Source of the DNA: Edolisoma coerulescens
Taxonomy: Eukaryota; Chordata; Aves; Passeriformes; Campephagidae
Assembly: GCA_013397115.1 (NCBI GenBank)
Contig: VWZW01005387.1
Location: 566,507-630,506 of the forward strand
Direction: 5' to 3'
DNA length: 64,000 nucleotides
How positions within the stretch are numbered: position 1 is the stretch's first letter; every line of letters begins with the position of its first letter. The position numbers were made by a program, and so were the translations under genes. Below, one piece after another: positions 1-10,800 of this stretch. The notes under the pieces were generated by a model. It saw only the letters and a program-made list of their open reading frames with translations, was not told where the DNA came from and did not search any database.

Positions 1-1682
1 TGATTTCAAACAATAATGTAGCATTTTTATAAAACAGAAAGTATGACATAAAACAGAGTCTGGTTAATCTAAAATACATCATATGCATTATTCCATTTTA
101 TCCATTTAGCTTGCTATATTTTATACTTGTCAGCATATATTGTTATATTGCTATTTTTGCTGCAATTCATTCTGAAAATATAATTTGAAGATCAAGAATA
201 TGTGAGTCTGCAGTGATTCATATTGAAATCCCATGTAGGCAAACAAACAGCCAGCTCTGACACACCTTCATTTGTTATCCTAGATTTGCCTATGCTAGAA
301 ATTGAACAGCTGTCAGTAGCAGGTCATGAAATCAGATGAAACCTGTAGTTGAACATGCTTTCATGAGTAGCCCAGATGCAGAATATAATAGAGGTTGCTG
401 TGATCAGCATTTCTGCTCAGATGAAATCCTGCTATCCCAACCTTTTATCTTTTTAATCCATAGAAAACTCTTCCCTAAACAATACAGACCGTAGGCTTTC
501 TTGGAGATATTTCTGTGTTTGCAGATACTCAATATTGTAACCTCCCATAGGCTGCGTTCTGTCACCCCTTCCAGAAGGAGCCATCTGTAAACAAAGCCCA
601 GACTTTAAATTGTCGAGATGTCTTGTTAATATATTGCTGTTCCTCTCTGAAGCACCCTCTGCCTATAGGACTTGCAGCACCTTGAATTTAGCTGCAGACT
701 TTGTAAGTGTCTATCTTTATAGATTCTATCTCAATCAGATGGAGAAAGATTTTTGTATCTGGCTTGTTCATACCCAGAAGGACCTGTTAGATTGCTGAGA
801 CACACTTGTTTTAATGTCTACTGCAGACAGACTGACTGCTCTTGCAGAGATAACATACTTTTTATTACATTACATTTAAGCAGATATTCTCTGCCCAGGA
901 ACTAAATACCTCCATGAACTCCCACTGAAGAATATCTTCCTTTGCACAGGAAGCAAAGGCATGTGCCTATTCCTTGGAAAGGTCAGCTGCTTTACCATTT
1001 AAAACTGGTGGTGGGGGAATGAGATTTTTTAGTTCACTGTATGTGAGGAAAAACACACACATCAGAGATAACAGTCACTGTTTAGGTCTCTGTAGCTTTG
1101 TTACTCCTAAACAGTGTGGTTTGTATTAAAAGCCAACTAAAGAATGTGACAAGAAGGAGTAAACCCAAAATTTCTCAGCTTACCCACAGTTGTTGTCCTG
1201 AGAGACACAGAGCCCTGACCTCACAGGAGTCACAGTGGTACCCTAGGGACAGGGAAAAACTACAGGACATTTTTGCTTTTCCCAGTATTTTTGCTTTATA
1301 TTGGTGTCCTTTCAGCAACATTAAGTGATACAACAATAATGATAACCAATTGCTATAATGAAGCAGATTTTGCATACAAAAAGTTGATTTGTGTTATGTG
1401 ACCATGCTGTGTCTGAGGGTCCCCCAGGAGTATAATTTTTGACATATGATGAAATGACAATGAGCCAATGCTGCATTGTCTAGGAAGGCTCTGTTCATGA
1501 AAATAATGCTTCAAATACCATTATCATCTCAGCAGCAGGTCACAAGAGGCTTATTATTGTTTCATAGGATTTTATTTTTTAGGCAGTTAAAGCAAAAAAT
1601 ATAAGCAGATATGTTTTTGGTTTAGTTTGTGTTGGGCTTTTTTCTTTTGCTGTGAAAACTAAATTCTCATTTGGTTTGCTTT

Positions 1683-1700
1683 TATATATATATATGTATA
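1683..1700. repeat. Short (TA)n microsatellite
   Basis: An alternating TA tract of about 14 bases that passes into a TGTATA end. It is a simple low-complexity repeat with no further structure. Confidence 0.75.
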
Positions 1701-4000
1701 ACCCTCACACAAAAAAGAATATGTTTTTTTCAAGGAAAATAACTGTCTTTTCTTTGAAAAATACCATTTTTTAAAAATCTTACTCTAATTAACCTCCCTT
1801 AAGATTATAAATTGGTCAACAGTGTATCTATGGTAACATAATTACTTGAAGGAGCTGTATGTTAAAAGAAAGAAAAATTAATATGAACTTCCCGTTTTAA
1901 AAAGTGCTCCTTTTAACAGATGTGAACTAAGTCCTCAGAGAAATGTACTTTCTGTTCCTTTTATTGCAGCTTGATCTACTCACCTTGCTACCCCCTATTT
2001 CTCTTTTCTTGTCTAATCTGAAATCATTCCAGTCTCCCCTAAAATCACTCAATCAGCTCATGAAACCACAAGCTGATGTAATCAAAAGTATAATAAAAAG
2101 TGTGGAGCCTTAAACAAAAGAAGCAGCACACAATAATAAAGAAGTTAAATTGATTGAACAAAGGAGAAATGTACTGAGCAGAAAAGGCAAGGAATTGGGT
2201 GGTTACCTCTATTTTTGCCATTAAATTAAGACTGAGCTGCAGAAAGACATGCTTGGGGATTAGAGGCTGTAATTTCTGTGCCTTGTCAATAAGAGTATGC
2301 AAAATCCCTGGAGAATAATTTAATGAGTACAGTTCTGATCTCTTCCACCTTAGAATATACTCAAGTATTATCATACAAGAAGCTATTTAACCTCAGTTAA
2401 TGGTGCTTCATGTTCAGTGGAACTGAGCCCTTTAAAAAAATCTCCTTCTGTCTGGAGAGCCATCAATGAAGGTCTTTTTTTTTCACCTCCATTCTGAGGC
2501 AGTGATGTGGGAAGGGAGCTGTGGGAGAGTGAAATGGAGAGTGACTCTTTATTATTGCTGGTCTTGCCATGCCATGACTAATGGAGAGCTGAAGCAAAAG
2601 AGATTTTTTGTCTGTGTCACTCTCAAACCAGTGAAAGACTTTACTTTGTTAAGTTCTAGAGCAAACCCCCTCTTTCTTAAATTTATGTTATTAATACTAA
2701 TAATTTGCTATTAGAAAAATATCTTCTATGCACGATTATTTGTAGATCATTTTCTGAGTCAGTAGCAAAACATACTTGATCAAAACCATATTTCAATAAA
2801 CATAGCATCAGCCATTTTTATTTGACAGGCCTTGTTAAACATCATTTTATTGTGGCATTATACCACAATGGTGAGAAATGGGCTCTCAAATTCAGTAAAA
2901 GTAGAACAAATATCCCAAGAGTTTTCTGGGGGTGACAGAGAGATAACTGGCTTACCATATAGTAGAAGTGGGCAATGACAAGGCCAAAGGCAGAGAGAAA
3001 TCTTGCAGAAATGCTCCAACTAGAAATAGTCTTCAAGAATAAGTATCCTTTATGTGTCCCTTGATGGCCAGAATGAAATTCGTTCAAGATGAGGTAGGTG
3101 AAAAAGAGATTATATTATCACTGATGTGGGAAATAAACAGGTAAGAGTAAATAGGTTTTTTTTTAATAATATATTTTGATTTTTCCTGGCCAAAGGATAA
3201 AGTAGCCAACAGCACATAAAAAATGCCAATGCAGCAGAACTCCCCTGGTTCTCAGGTGAGGTTAAGAAATTTGAATGCCATGGAGAGTTATGGCTACTTG
3301 GCTTGTTGCTTCTATCCAACTGTATCACATGGCTATTAGAGGAACAGTCTCCTAAAGTTGCCTGTGAGAGAGCAGTGGATAAAAACGATTAATGTCAACC
3401 AAGATATGAGTTTATACTCTACATTGCATTAAAAATGTTCCCCTAAATGACCACAAATCCACACCGTATCCATAGGGCCCGACATATGAAGTCAATACAA
3501 TACTATGAGAGCAATAATGGTTTGAATCAAGGTGTACTGGTTCCGTTTATATTCCACTTTAGTTGTTTGTACAGCTGATTATAATATAGTCTGTCTTGTT
3601 TGAGCCAAACCTATAAAATACATATAGTAGGAAAGGTGTTACACTGTAGCTTGGTATTCAATGAGCAGATCTTGTTCTTACAGCTGTTCTTCAAAAAGAT
3701 TATTCAGACACAGAGCTTCTCACTGCACCTTTGCTCCATTTGCCCCACAGTCAGATTTTGCTCATGGCAGCACTTCCAAATACATCTGGTACTATTGAGA
3801 AAGAATTGAAAATAATTTCCAAAAAAAAAAATAATCCATCATGGAAATCTTCCTTTATAACACAAAATTAGTTTTTGAAGAGTACAAATATTGATATATA
3901 TGATCATTTTCTATAAGCCAGCGGCTTTGAGTGAAGAAAATTAAATTACAAACTCTTTTAAACTTTATTTCTTTAATATCCTTAAAATCAGGTTGCAAAT

Positions 4001-4032
4001 TGTTACCCCTACAGTTTGTTACCCCTAAAGTG
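4001..4032. repeat. 16-bp direct tandem duplication
   Basis: Two adjacent 16-base units both begin TGTTACCCCTA and differ at only a few positions near their 3' ends. This looks like a local slippage duplication. A third, diverged TGGGTAATAC follows at once and is partly complementary to the GTTACCC core, so the stretch can also pair with itself. Confidence 0.65.
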
Positions 4033-5549
4033 GGTAATACTGTCCTGTTTGTCAACTTTTTTCAAGAGAAATAAAAATTTAAAACAAATTTTCTTTTGAA
4101 TGATTTGGATTACAGATAATGAAGAGAGTAGCACAGTTACATTACTATGCAATAACCGTAACAAATCCTATACGCCTTCATCTTACTGCAATTTTATGTC
4201 CGAATGACTTAATGGAAGGACAAGAAAGATGTCTGGAGAATGTTGCTTTTAAGGGTAAAGGTTTTACAAAAGCATTAGTAAAACTAATGGCAGACATCTT
4301 GCATTAGTGTAGCTCTGATAAGTTGCTGCCAAAGTCCCAGATATGTTCAGGGTCAGACATTTGTGATTAAGCAGTGATTCATCATTATGCACAAAAAAAT
4401 CAGTGAGGAGCCAAGGAAGATACTTTTAAAGGCAGATGCCACTACAAAGCTGCAAGGCTGAGAAGGTCCTGCCCACTCACACATTGCAAAATGCAGCAGG
4501 CTGTCTCTTGGGAAATGAATAATTAAAATTAAAAACTTTTCAGAGTTCACCACATCAAGAGACATAATGGTTTCAACTATATTTGCTTTCAGTTCTTCAG
4601 AAGAAAAGGACTGGAAACACATTTTTGAGACTAATCAGCTAGTGATAGCAGCGTAGTTCATATGGCTTCATACAGAGTAAATGACAGTATATAATTAAGT
4701 TTTTCCCTGAAGCAAATAAAACAGTCAGTATGGCAACTATATTACTTCATAATTAGTGGCCATTGTGGTTACTACCTAAAAAAAAAGAAATTAAAAAATT
4801 ATTTCATCATTTACTAACAATTACTCTATCACAGTGTTTTTTATTTCCAACTCTAAGGACTAAGAAACATTATACCTCAAATATCATGATTTAATAATGT
4901 ATCCAACAGCTGACTTTTTGATAGAAAGCAGTATAATTCTGCCTTCTTCCTAAAAATGCAAATAGCTATTAGAATGAACAATTTAAACCATATAACAAAA
5001 TTGGGATAGAAAAGTGAAGAAGTTAAATCTTTTCCAGCTAGTAATGCATAGCCAAATAAGCTGCTGAATATGCCCCTTTAGAGGCAATCCTTTCTAAAAG
5101 CTCCCTGCTGAATCTGTGCAGCTGACTGACTTTGGGCTTCAGCTACTCTTAGGAGTCATTCGCCACAAGCTGCCAAAACCTTTTATGTTTTTTTGGCTTG
5201 CACCTCCACTTTGTTCCCAAGCTCAAAAAAAGTAATTTCTCTCAAACCTGACCAAGGTCTAGAAATAGATACTCAAATCAGTCTTTCAGAAAACTTATTC
5301 CACATAATAATTTTCTTCAAATAATCTTCCTCTTTTCACTCTTCCTTCCTTCCACAATCTGAGTGACAGAAGATGTAGAGATCTGCCATTAGCTAATGAC
5401 TCTCAAAAAACTTAAAAATTGCTTGAAAGGAATCAAAATAAGGCTGAAAGGAAACAGAACTTGAGGTCTCTGTGAAATGCAGTTTCTGAATCAGCTAGCC
5501 ATTAGTCACTGAGAAAGGGTCTTAGTAAACTCAACAGTCCATCTCTTAG

Positions 5550-5660
5550 AGAAGTGTTTCTCAACCTTTTTAAATTCAAGGGCCACTTAACCTTTCTGCA
5601 AAAAAAATCTGAGCGTTGCTTTTTAGAGTGTTGCCACAGGCCCATACATTCATCTACAAC
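5550..5660 (+). mobile_element. Possible ancient hAT-type DNA transposon terminus
   Basis: The stretch AAGTGTTTCTCAACCTTTTT near 5552 resembles the terminal inverted repeat of vertebrate hAT-family elements, whose ends often read CAGTGGTTCTCAACC. The bases that follow (GGGCCACTT) also fit the usual continuation of such non-autonomous elements. I could not find a matching inverted end downstream or a clear 8-bp target duplication, so the element is truncated, or diverged, or the match is chance. The end coordinate is nominal. Confidence 0.3.
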
Positions 5661-5810
5661 CAGTTTAATCCTGTTCATTCATTATTTTCATTTTTATAAT
5701 TTGCCTTCCCTGTTTGCCAGCCTGTTTGGATTGTTAGCTTATGATTTGTTTGTATCTTTTTTTTTTAATAAAATCTTTTGCAGTCATTGTGTAGGTCATT
5801 TACTATCATA

Positions 5811-6447
5811 ATGATCACCAAAGGATTTAGAAAATATGGCAAATTGCCAGTTAAGAAAGGAATTAATTTTGTTTAACTCTATCTTTGTATTTCAGGAAAT
5901 TAATTAGAATATATTGCATAAAAAATTAAAATTTTCCCTAGAGGACAATTTTTTGGTTTTGGTTTCCTAAAGATTAAAAATAAGTACATTTTACAAGTTC
6001 CACTGTGTACTGCATTAAGAAAGAAACTAATATTAACTTGGTTGTTTGTTTTGTTGCAGTATATTGTCCATAAACAATTTTATGAAGTTTAATTTCTGAG
6101 CAGTTAATATGCCAACCTGGAGTTCCAGATTGCTTCTAGTATTCAAAACTGCAGGTCTAAATCAACTCTACTACCTGTTGGCCAACTGTGCATGAGTAGG
6201 TATTCAATCATGTAATAGCTGCTGGTACCGTCAAGCTTTTGAAAACAAGAAGCCGAAAGACTAGGAAAATTGTCAGAGGGAGATGGCAATCCCCTGCATT
6301 GTTCAAGAATAACAGCTCAAAAGAAGCTGTTATTTAAAGCTTTTTATTTAAAAAAGCTGTGATCATTATCTTCTATTATTACTTTCTAGATATGCATTAA
6401 GAAATATTGTCGTCTAGTAATGTTTCAACTCTCTTCCTGTAAGCACT
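5811..6447. other. AT-rich unique sequence between the hAT-like end and the LTR
   Basis: No coding potential is visible. The notable structure is a pair of adjacent perfect hairpins at 6308-6334 and 6338-6358, listed separately. The rest is ordinary AT-rich DNA. Confidence 0.55.
6308..6358. other. Two adjacent perfect hairpins
   Basis: The first has a 10-bp stem (AATAACAGCT at 6308-6317 with AGCTGTTATT at 6325-6334) around a 7-base loop. The second begins 3 bases later with an 8-bp stem (AGCTTTTT at 6338-6345 with AAAAAGCT at 6351-6358) around a 5-base loop. Both are short and AT-rich, so chance is a real possibility. They end about 90 bases before the LTR boundary. Confidence 0.45.
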
Positions 6448-7131
6448 TGCGGTGGATTGACCCTGGTTGGCTGTCAGGTGCCCACCAAGCTGCTCTATTG
6501 CTTCCCCTTCTCAACAGGACAGAGAGACAAAAAGTGACAAGGGCTCATGAGTCAAGGACAGGGAGATATCACCCAGTTACAATTACAGATAAAGCAAACT
6601 TGACTTGGGGAAAATAATTTATTATCAGTTCATAAAAGTAGCATAATGAGAAATCCAAAACCACTTTACCCCCAAACCCATTCTCTCAGACAACTGGCAC
6701 TTCTCATACAGCTAAACACCTCCTTCCCAAAGAGGATGGCATAGTCAGACCAACCTGGAGGCCATTCTGTCTCCCAGACAAAGCTCCTTTGTTGTATGGG
6801 ACCCTGCCAGTTGGTCTAGGCCAAAATGCTGACAAAGGTGTATGTCAACACTTGCACAGTAAAGGTGATGCTGAGCATCAAGCCTGTGTCCTCATCCTGC
6901 ATAGTTTGTAAGGATAGACATAACCACAAAATCTATGTCAGACCTCGGGGAAAACGGTCTCCTCAGGTCTCTATACCCACGTTTACCTATGAGTGGTGAC
7001 TGTCATGCCCACATCTACTGTTTATGGCCCCATTTCCAGAGAAATTCAGTTTCATGGTGATGATAGACTGATGAGTTCCTCCCCAAAATAGTTGCTTGAC
7101 TGTGTCCAGCTCAACCAAAACCCTGACCCCA
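6448..7131 (-). mobile_element. Solo LTR of an avian endogenous retrovirus
   Basis: On the minus strand the block ends with GGGTCAATCCACCGCA, close to the GGGTCAACCCACCACA that I know as the 3' end of a widespread LTR family in bird genomes. The GGCACCTGACAGCCAACCAG just before it also fits. A minus-strand AATAAATTATTTTCCCCAAG (plus-strand about 6608-6627) supplies a polyadenylation signal about 170 bases before the end, as expected for R-U5. The other end is about 7131, where the minus strand starts TGGGGTCAGGGTTTTGG. No gag, pol or env sequence adjoins either end, so this is a solo LTR left by recombination. I could not see a clean target duplication, so the termini are approximate by a few bases. 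The class (probably ERVL- or ERVK-like) is from memory and uncertain. Confidence 0.75.
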
Positions 7132-10100
7132 AACTGAGAGCTTCAACAATCTCTTTGTGCAGCAAAATAATGAAATAGAGGAAAGGATTAGATTGGTTCC
7201 AAGCAATAATAAAAATATAAACTATGAATTATCATGGGGATTTAAGGGAAACGCTGTGGTATCAAAAAACTGTCAAACAGTACATCGAGGTATTGCAATT
7301 ACATTTCCACAGAATGAGAAAGGAAGACTGCAGTGTCCTGTTTCACAAGTCTCATGGGAAAATTAACTGCAGGGTGAAATGATCTGTTCAAAGCAATTAT
7401 TTTGCACTTAATCCCTAGAAATCATTTGGAGACTCAGAATAATGACTTCCAAGCTCTTTGGCATCTGGCCACAATCCATGAAAATATAGCATAATTCTGG
7501 AGAAGGAGTATCTCCCCCTCATTATTCAACTTCAGAATTGTTAAAATCCTATTCAAAACCCCTTCCCAGAGCAAAAACCATTTGCAGAAGTGACCTTCCA
7601 GACACAGAAATTCAGTTTGCAGGCCTGGAAAGAAACTGAACCCCTATCTGTCTAAAGCCTGTGTTTCATATCTGCAAGTAAAAAAAAAATTCTCCTGGCA
7701 GAGTCTCCTCGCAAATAGCAGATAGATTATTACACAACTGACATCCAAGCTCAAGCTTTTGGTGGGTAATTTAGGGATTTCTTGTCCTAGAGATTAAGTA
7801 ATTTTTACTACATTTTGGTGGTCCAGTGCAATTCACTCTACAACCTGTGCATCCTCAATTGTGACTACTTTCATCCCAATGTGTATTTGTCAACTAATTT
7901 AAAATGAGTTTAGTGTGGATTTTTCTGCTCAGTGTCTTGAAGCAGAAAGACAGACTTAAAAATAGTTTAGGACAGAGTTATAAATGTTCAAGCTACATCC
8001 AGTGAAAGCTAATGAAGAATTAAGTATTCTGGAACTGATCCCTATCTTATTAAATCAGTGTGTGTTTTTATATATTGATTTAAATTGACAAGTCAAAACA
8101 GTGAAGATTTATTTTAAATATAAAACATGAGGAAAGTTATTTACAGTAAGAACAGGAGGGAATGATAGTTGATAAAAAATCCCTAGTTTCCCTCTTAGTT
8201 CTTTAAGCCAGTGCTTGCCTTCCAGAGAGATCTGACATGCTATTAGTTTAACATTTCATAAAAGTCACATCGTTTTTTATTGTAGTATGATGAAAACTTC
8301 AGCCCCCCAACTACAAATTTTTGATGGATGTCAAAAATAGACATTTACTATTAAATATTATTTTTTTAAATATTGTAATGATCTGTTTAAAGAAAAAAAA
8401 AAGAAAAATTTAATTCAATGCTCAAATAAAATCAGACTCTAGCCAATCTCTGAAATTGCCTATAATTTACTAAAAGAAAAATCTGTGTCTTAAGGTAAAA
8501 CAGAAGACTGAAACAATTAATCTGGAATGGACTGGATAGCAGTAGTAATACTAAAGTTGCTTTTAGAGCCGTAAAATATTTCTTCATGCTAGAAGAAATT
8601 TTTGTGGTGTTGGGTTGAATTTGTGGCCTTTGTGAAATTAAAACACCAATGCTACTGACTTCACTGGAGCTGCTAGCTTGGCTTCTAGGAAAGACTATAG
8701 CTTATGTTTCTTTAAAGCTTATGGCTTATATTTACACTAAATGACGGGTGTCAATTAACATTGTGGCAATGAAGGAATTCTAATAATATTAAGATTAAAA
8801 TATTAAGTTTTATTAATCTTCTTATTTTTCTTTGTCCCATTATGTAAAGGCAAGGTCTACTGCCAAAAATGTAGTTCATGAGCGCCCTTGCATTTGCTTT
8901 CTGATAAATCTGCCACCGAGGATAAGCATCATTACCAATAACTTGAAAGCTATGGAGAGTTTTCACCCTTCTCTCCAGGATATCTGCAGACTATTTCAGA
9001 CACATTTTGCACAATAACTTTCATTAAAAGCAAATAAAATAATGCTAAATTTCAGGGTGTCACATTGCCTTTGTTTTCAAGGTCACCTTTATTTGTTTTT
9101 TTTACACAGTCAGAACTATGTCTAACTCTTCATTTTGGGGGATGGCATTACAGCCTTTCACCAGAGCACCCTCCTCCATGTCATGAGTGACACATCTGCA
9201 GACCTCACAAGCTAATAAATATTGGTTTAGCAGCTCCAGCTTCCCAGGCAAGGTGTGTGGAGCACAGACAATGAAGCACAACAAAATGCTGGTGTGCTCA
9301 GTGCTGTAATGGCAGTAAAGATTATCTCTCCTGAGAGGCCCTGAGCAGAACCAGAGCTGTCTAGAGGGAGATAATGTCAAAAACATAGGTGTTTCCTTCA
9401 GGACTTGGATGTAACTGAAAGAAGCTTTTCAAGATCTGAAATTTGGACAGGTTATTCATGTGGCAGTTAGATAATTAACTACTACTTGTGTACAACCTTT
9501 GAGATGATGCTTTCTATTACATACTAGTAATACTTTTCTTCTAGGAAAACAGATTTAAATAGAAAATCTCGCATAGGAATAACATATTCAAATAATAGAT
9601 TGCAAACTGACTTGATGTGCCTATGAGACAATTTGACTGTAATTCTAAAATCTCATTGTCTCTGTATGAAAAAAAAATTATTTGAACAGAAGTTGATTTA
9701 AGGGTATCTTTAATGCGTGACAAATTTATCAAATCCCCTGCTTTCATATAAAACATGAATTATCTGGAAGGTCCTGATTATTCATTCAAGATGTCAGTGT
9801 CAAGGAGTGAGTTTATTATATTCTTGCTGGGTTGCCTGTGTAGCTTTTTTTTCTTTTTTTGTGGTTTATTGTCTATGTTCATGGAAACCCAGAAAACATT
9901 CAGTTAACATGGGAAGTAATATTGGTAACTTACTTTGAAGACATGACATATTCTACAATAGTCCCATTTTGATTCACAGATAAAACAGTTCTATTGTAAG
10001 ATTTAAGTGTGAAGAGGAGGGATTTGAGGAGAATTTAAAATGCAGAATATTATTCTGTCTATGTTAGCATTTGGTGAAATAAAGCTGCTGCATTTTGGTC

Positions 10101-10555
10101 TCTGTAGGGCTAAGTCAGGAATGGTATATCCTGATGTCCTTATGAAAGTTAAATTTATTTCTTTCCCATGGCTATCATGTCAAGTCATATTTACAACCAT
10201 GCACACACAACTTTCTTTAACATAAATGCTAGCAATTTTTCATAAGCCCTACATGCAGTTACAGGTTAAAATATTGAAATAATGCTCCAAGTGAAGTGAT
10301 AGGTTGAGCAGTAATTAAATAGGATGCAAACGATAATATGTAAATACATACAAGAAAACAAACTTTTCTGAAGTTGCCAAGATTTCTATCAGGCAAATAG
10401 ATTTGAAAAGTAAATGTCAAAATCATTCATCTGGAAATCAATTATTGCCATAGTACAGACTACCTAAAAAACACTGTTCACTGATGGAGGTTTATCTTTC
10501 TGAAGTTTTCCCAGCCTCTTTCAAGGTTAAAATGCTCTCTCTTATTTATCAAGCA
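7132..10555. other. AT-rich unique sequence, no gene seen
   Basis: No open stretch here resembles a known protein. A 127-base segment at 7163-7289 is flanked by an acceptor-like TCTTTGTGCAG and a donor-like CGAG/GTATTG, but its translation is not recognisable (see rejected items). A short A-rich tract lies at about 8392-8407. The stretch at 9100-9400 is somewhat richer in G and C but matches no repeat I can name. Confidence 0.5.
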
Positions 10556-10559
10556 CAGG

Positions 10560-10800
10560 AAGGATAGTCACATGGAGCGCAGATATCAAGCAAGGCCTAT
10601 CAATAATGTTTATTTCCATCTAAGCACAAAATGTGTTTGGGGTGCACGATTAGAAGATCAAGCACCAATCCACATTCAATCAGGGGACATGTCACCTGTT
10701 TCTTGCCTTTGTTGTCCCCCTACTTCTGTTTCCTTATATTTTTGTTATGGTCAGGTCACACCTTGGGCCCAATGGGTGATTAGTTTATAAGAATCTCAAT
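10560..10800 (-). mobile_element. Possible LTR or promoter-like fragment
   Basis: Read on the minus strand, the block has the spacing of a retroviral LTR core. A CCCATTGGG (plus 10768-10776) contains ATTGG, the inverse CCAAT box. A TATA-like AATATAAGG (plus about 10730-10738) follows, and an AATAAA (plus 10609-10614) lies about 125 bases further on. I did not recognise the family and could not place TG...CA ends. Chance clustering of AT-rich motifs is the main alternative. Confidence 0.3.

Larger units (their letters stand above)
1..5545. other. AT-rich unique sequence, no gene seen
   Basis: All six frames are broken by frequent stops, and the open stretches present (up to about 110 codons) have no recognisable domain, no codon bias and no convincing flanking splice sites. 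Short simple tracts are present: alternating TA at about 1683-1700, an A-run at 3821-3831 and a small tandem duplication at 4001-4032. I see no known transposon in it, although very old copies could be missed by eye. Intergenic or intronic DNA is the best description. Confidence 0.6.

Noticed and set aside
7163..7289. Splice-flanked 127-base open segment just right of the minus-strand LTR
   Set aside because: The splice-like sites are reasonable, but the length is not a multiple of three, the translation has no family resemblance, and 70-codon open frames are common at this composition.
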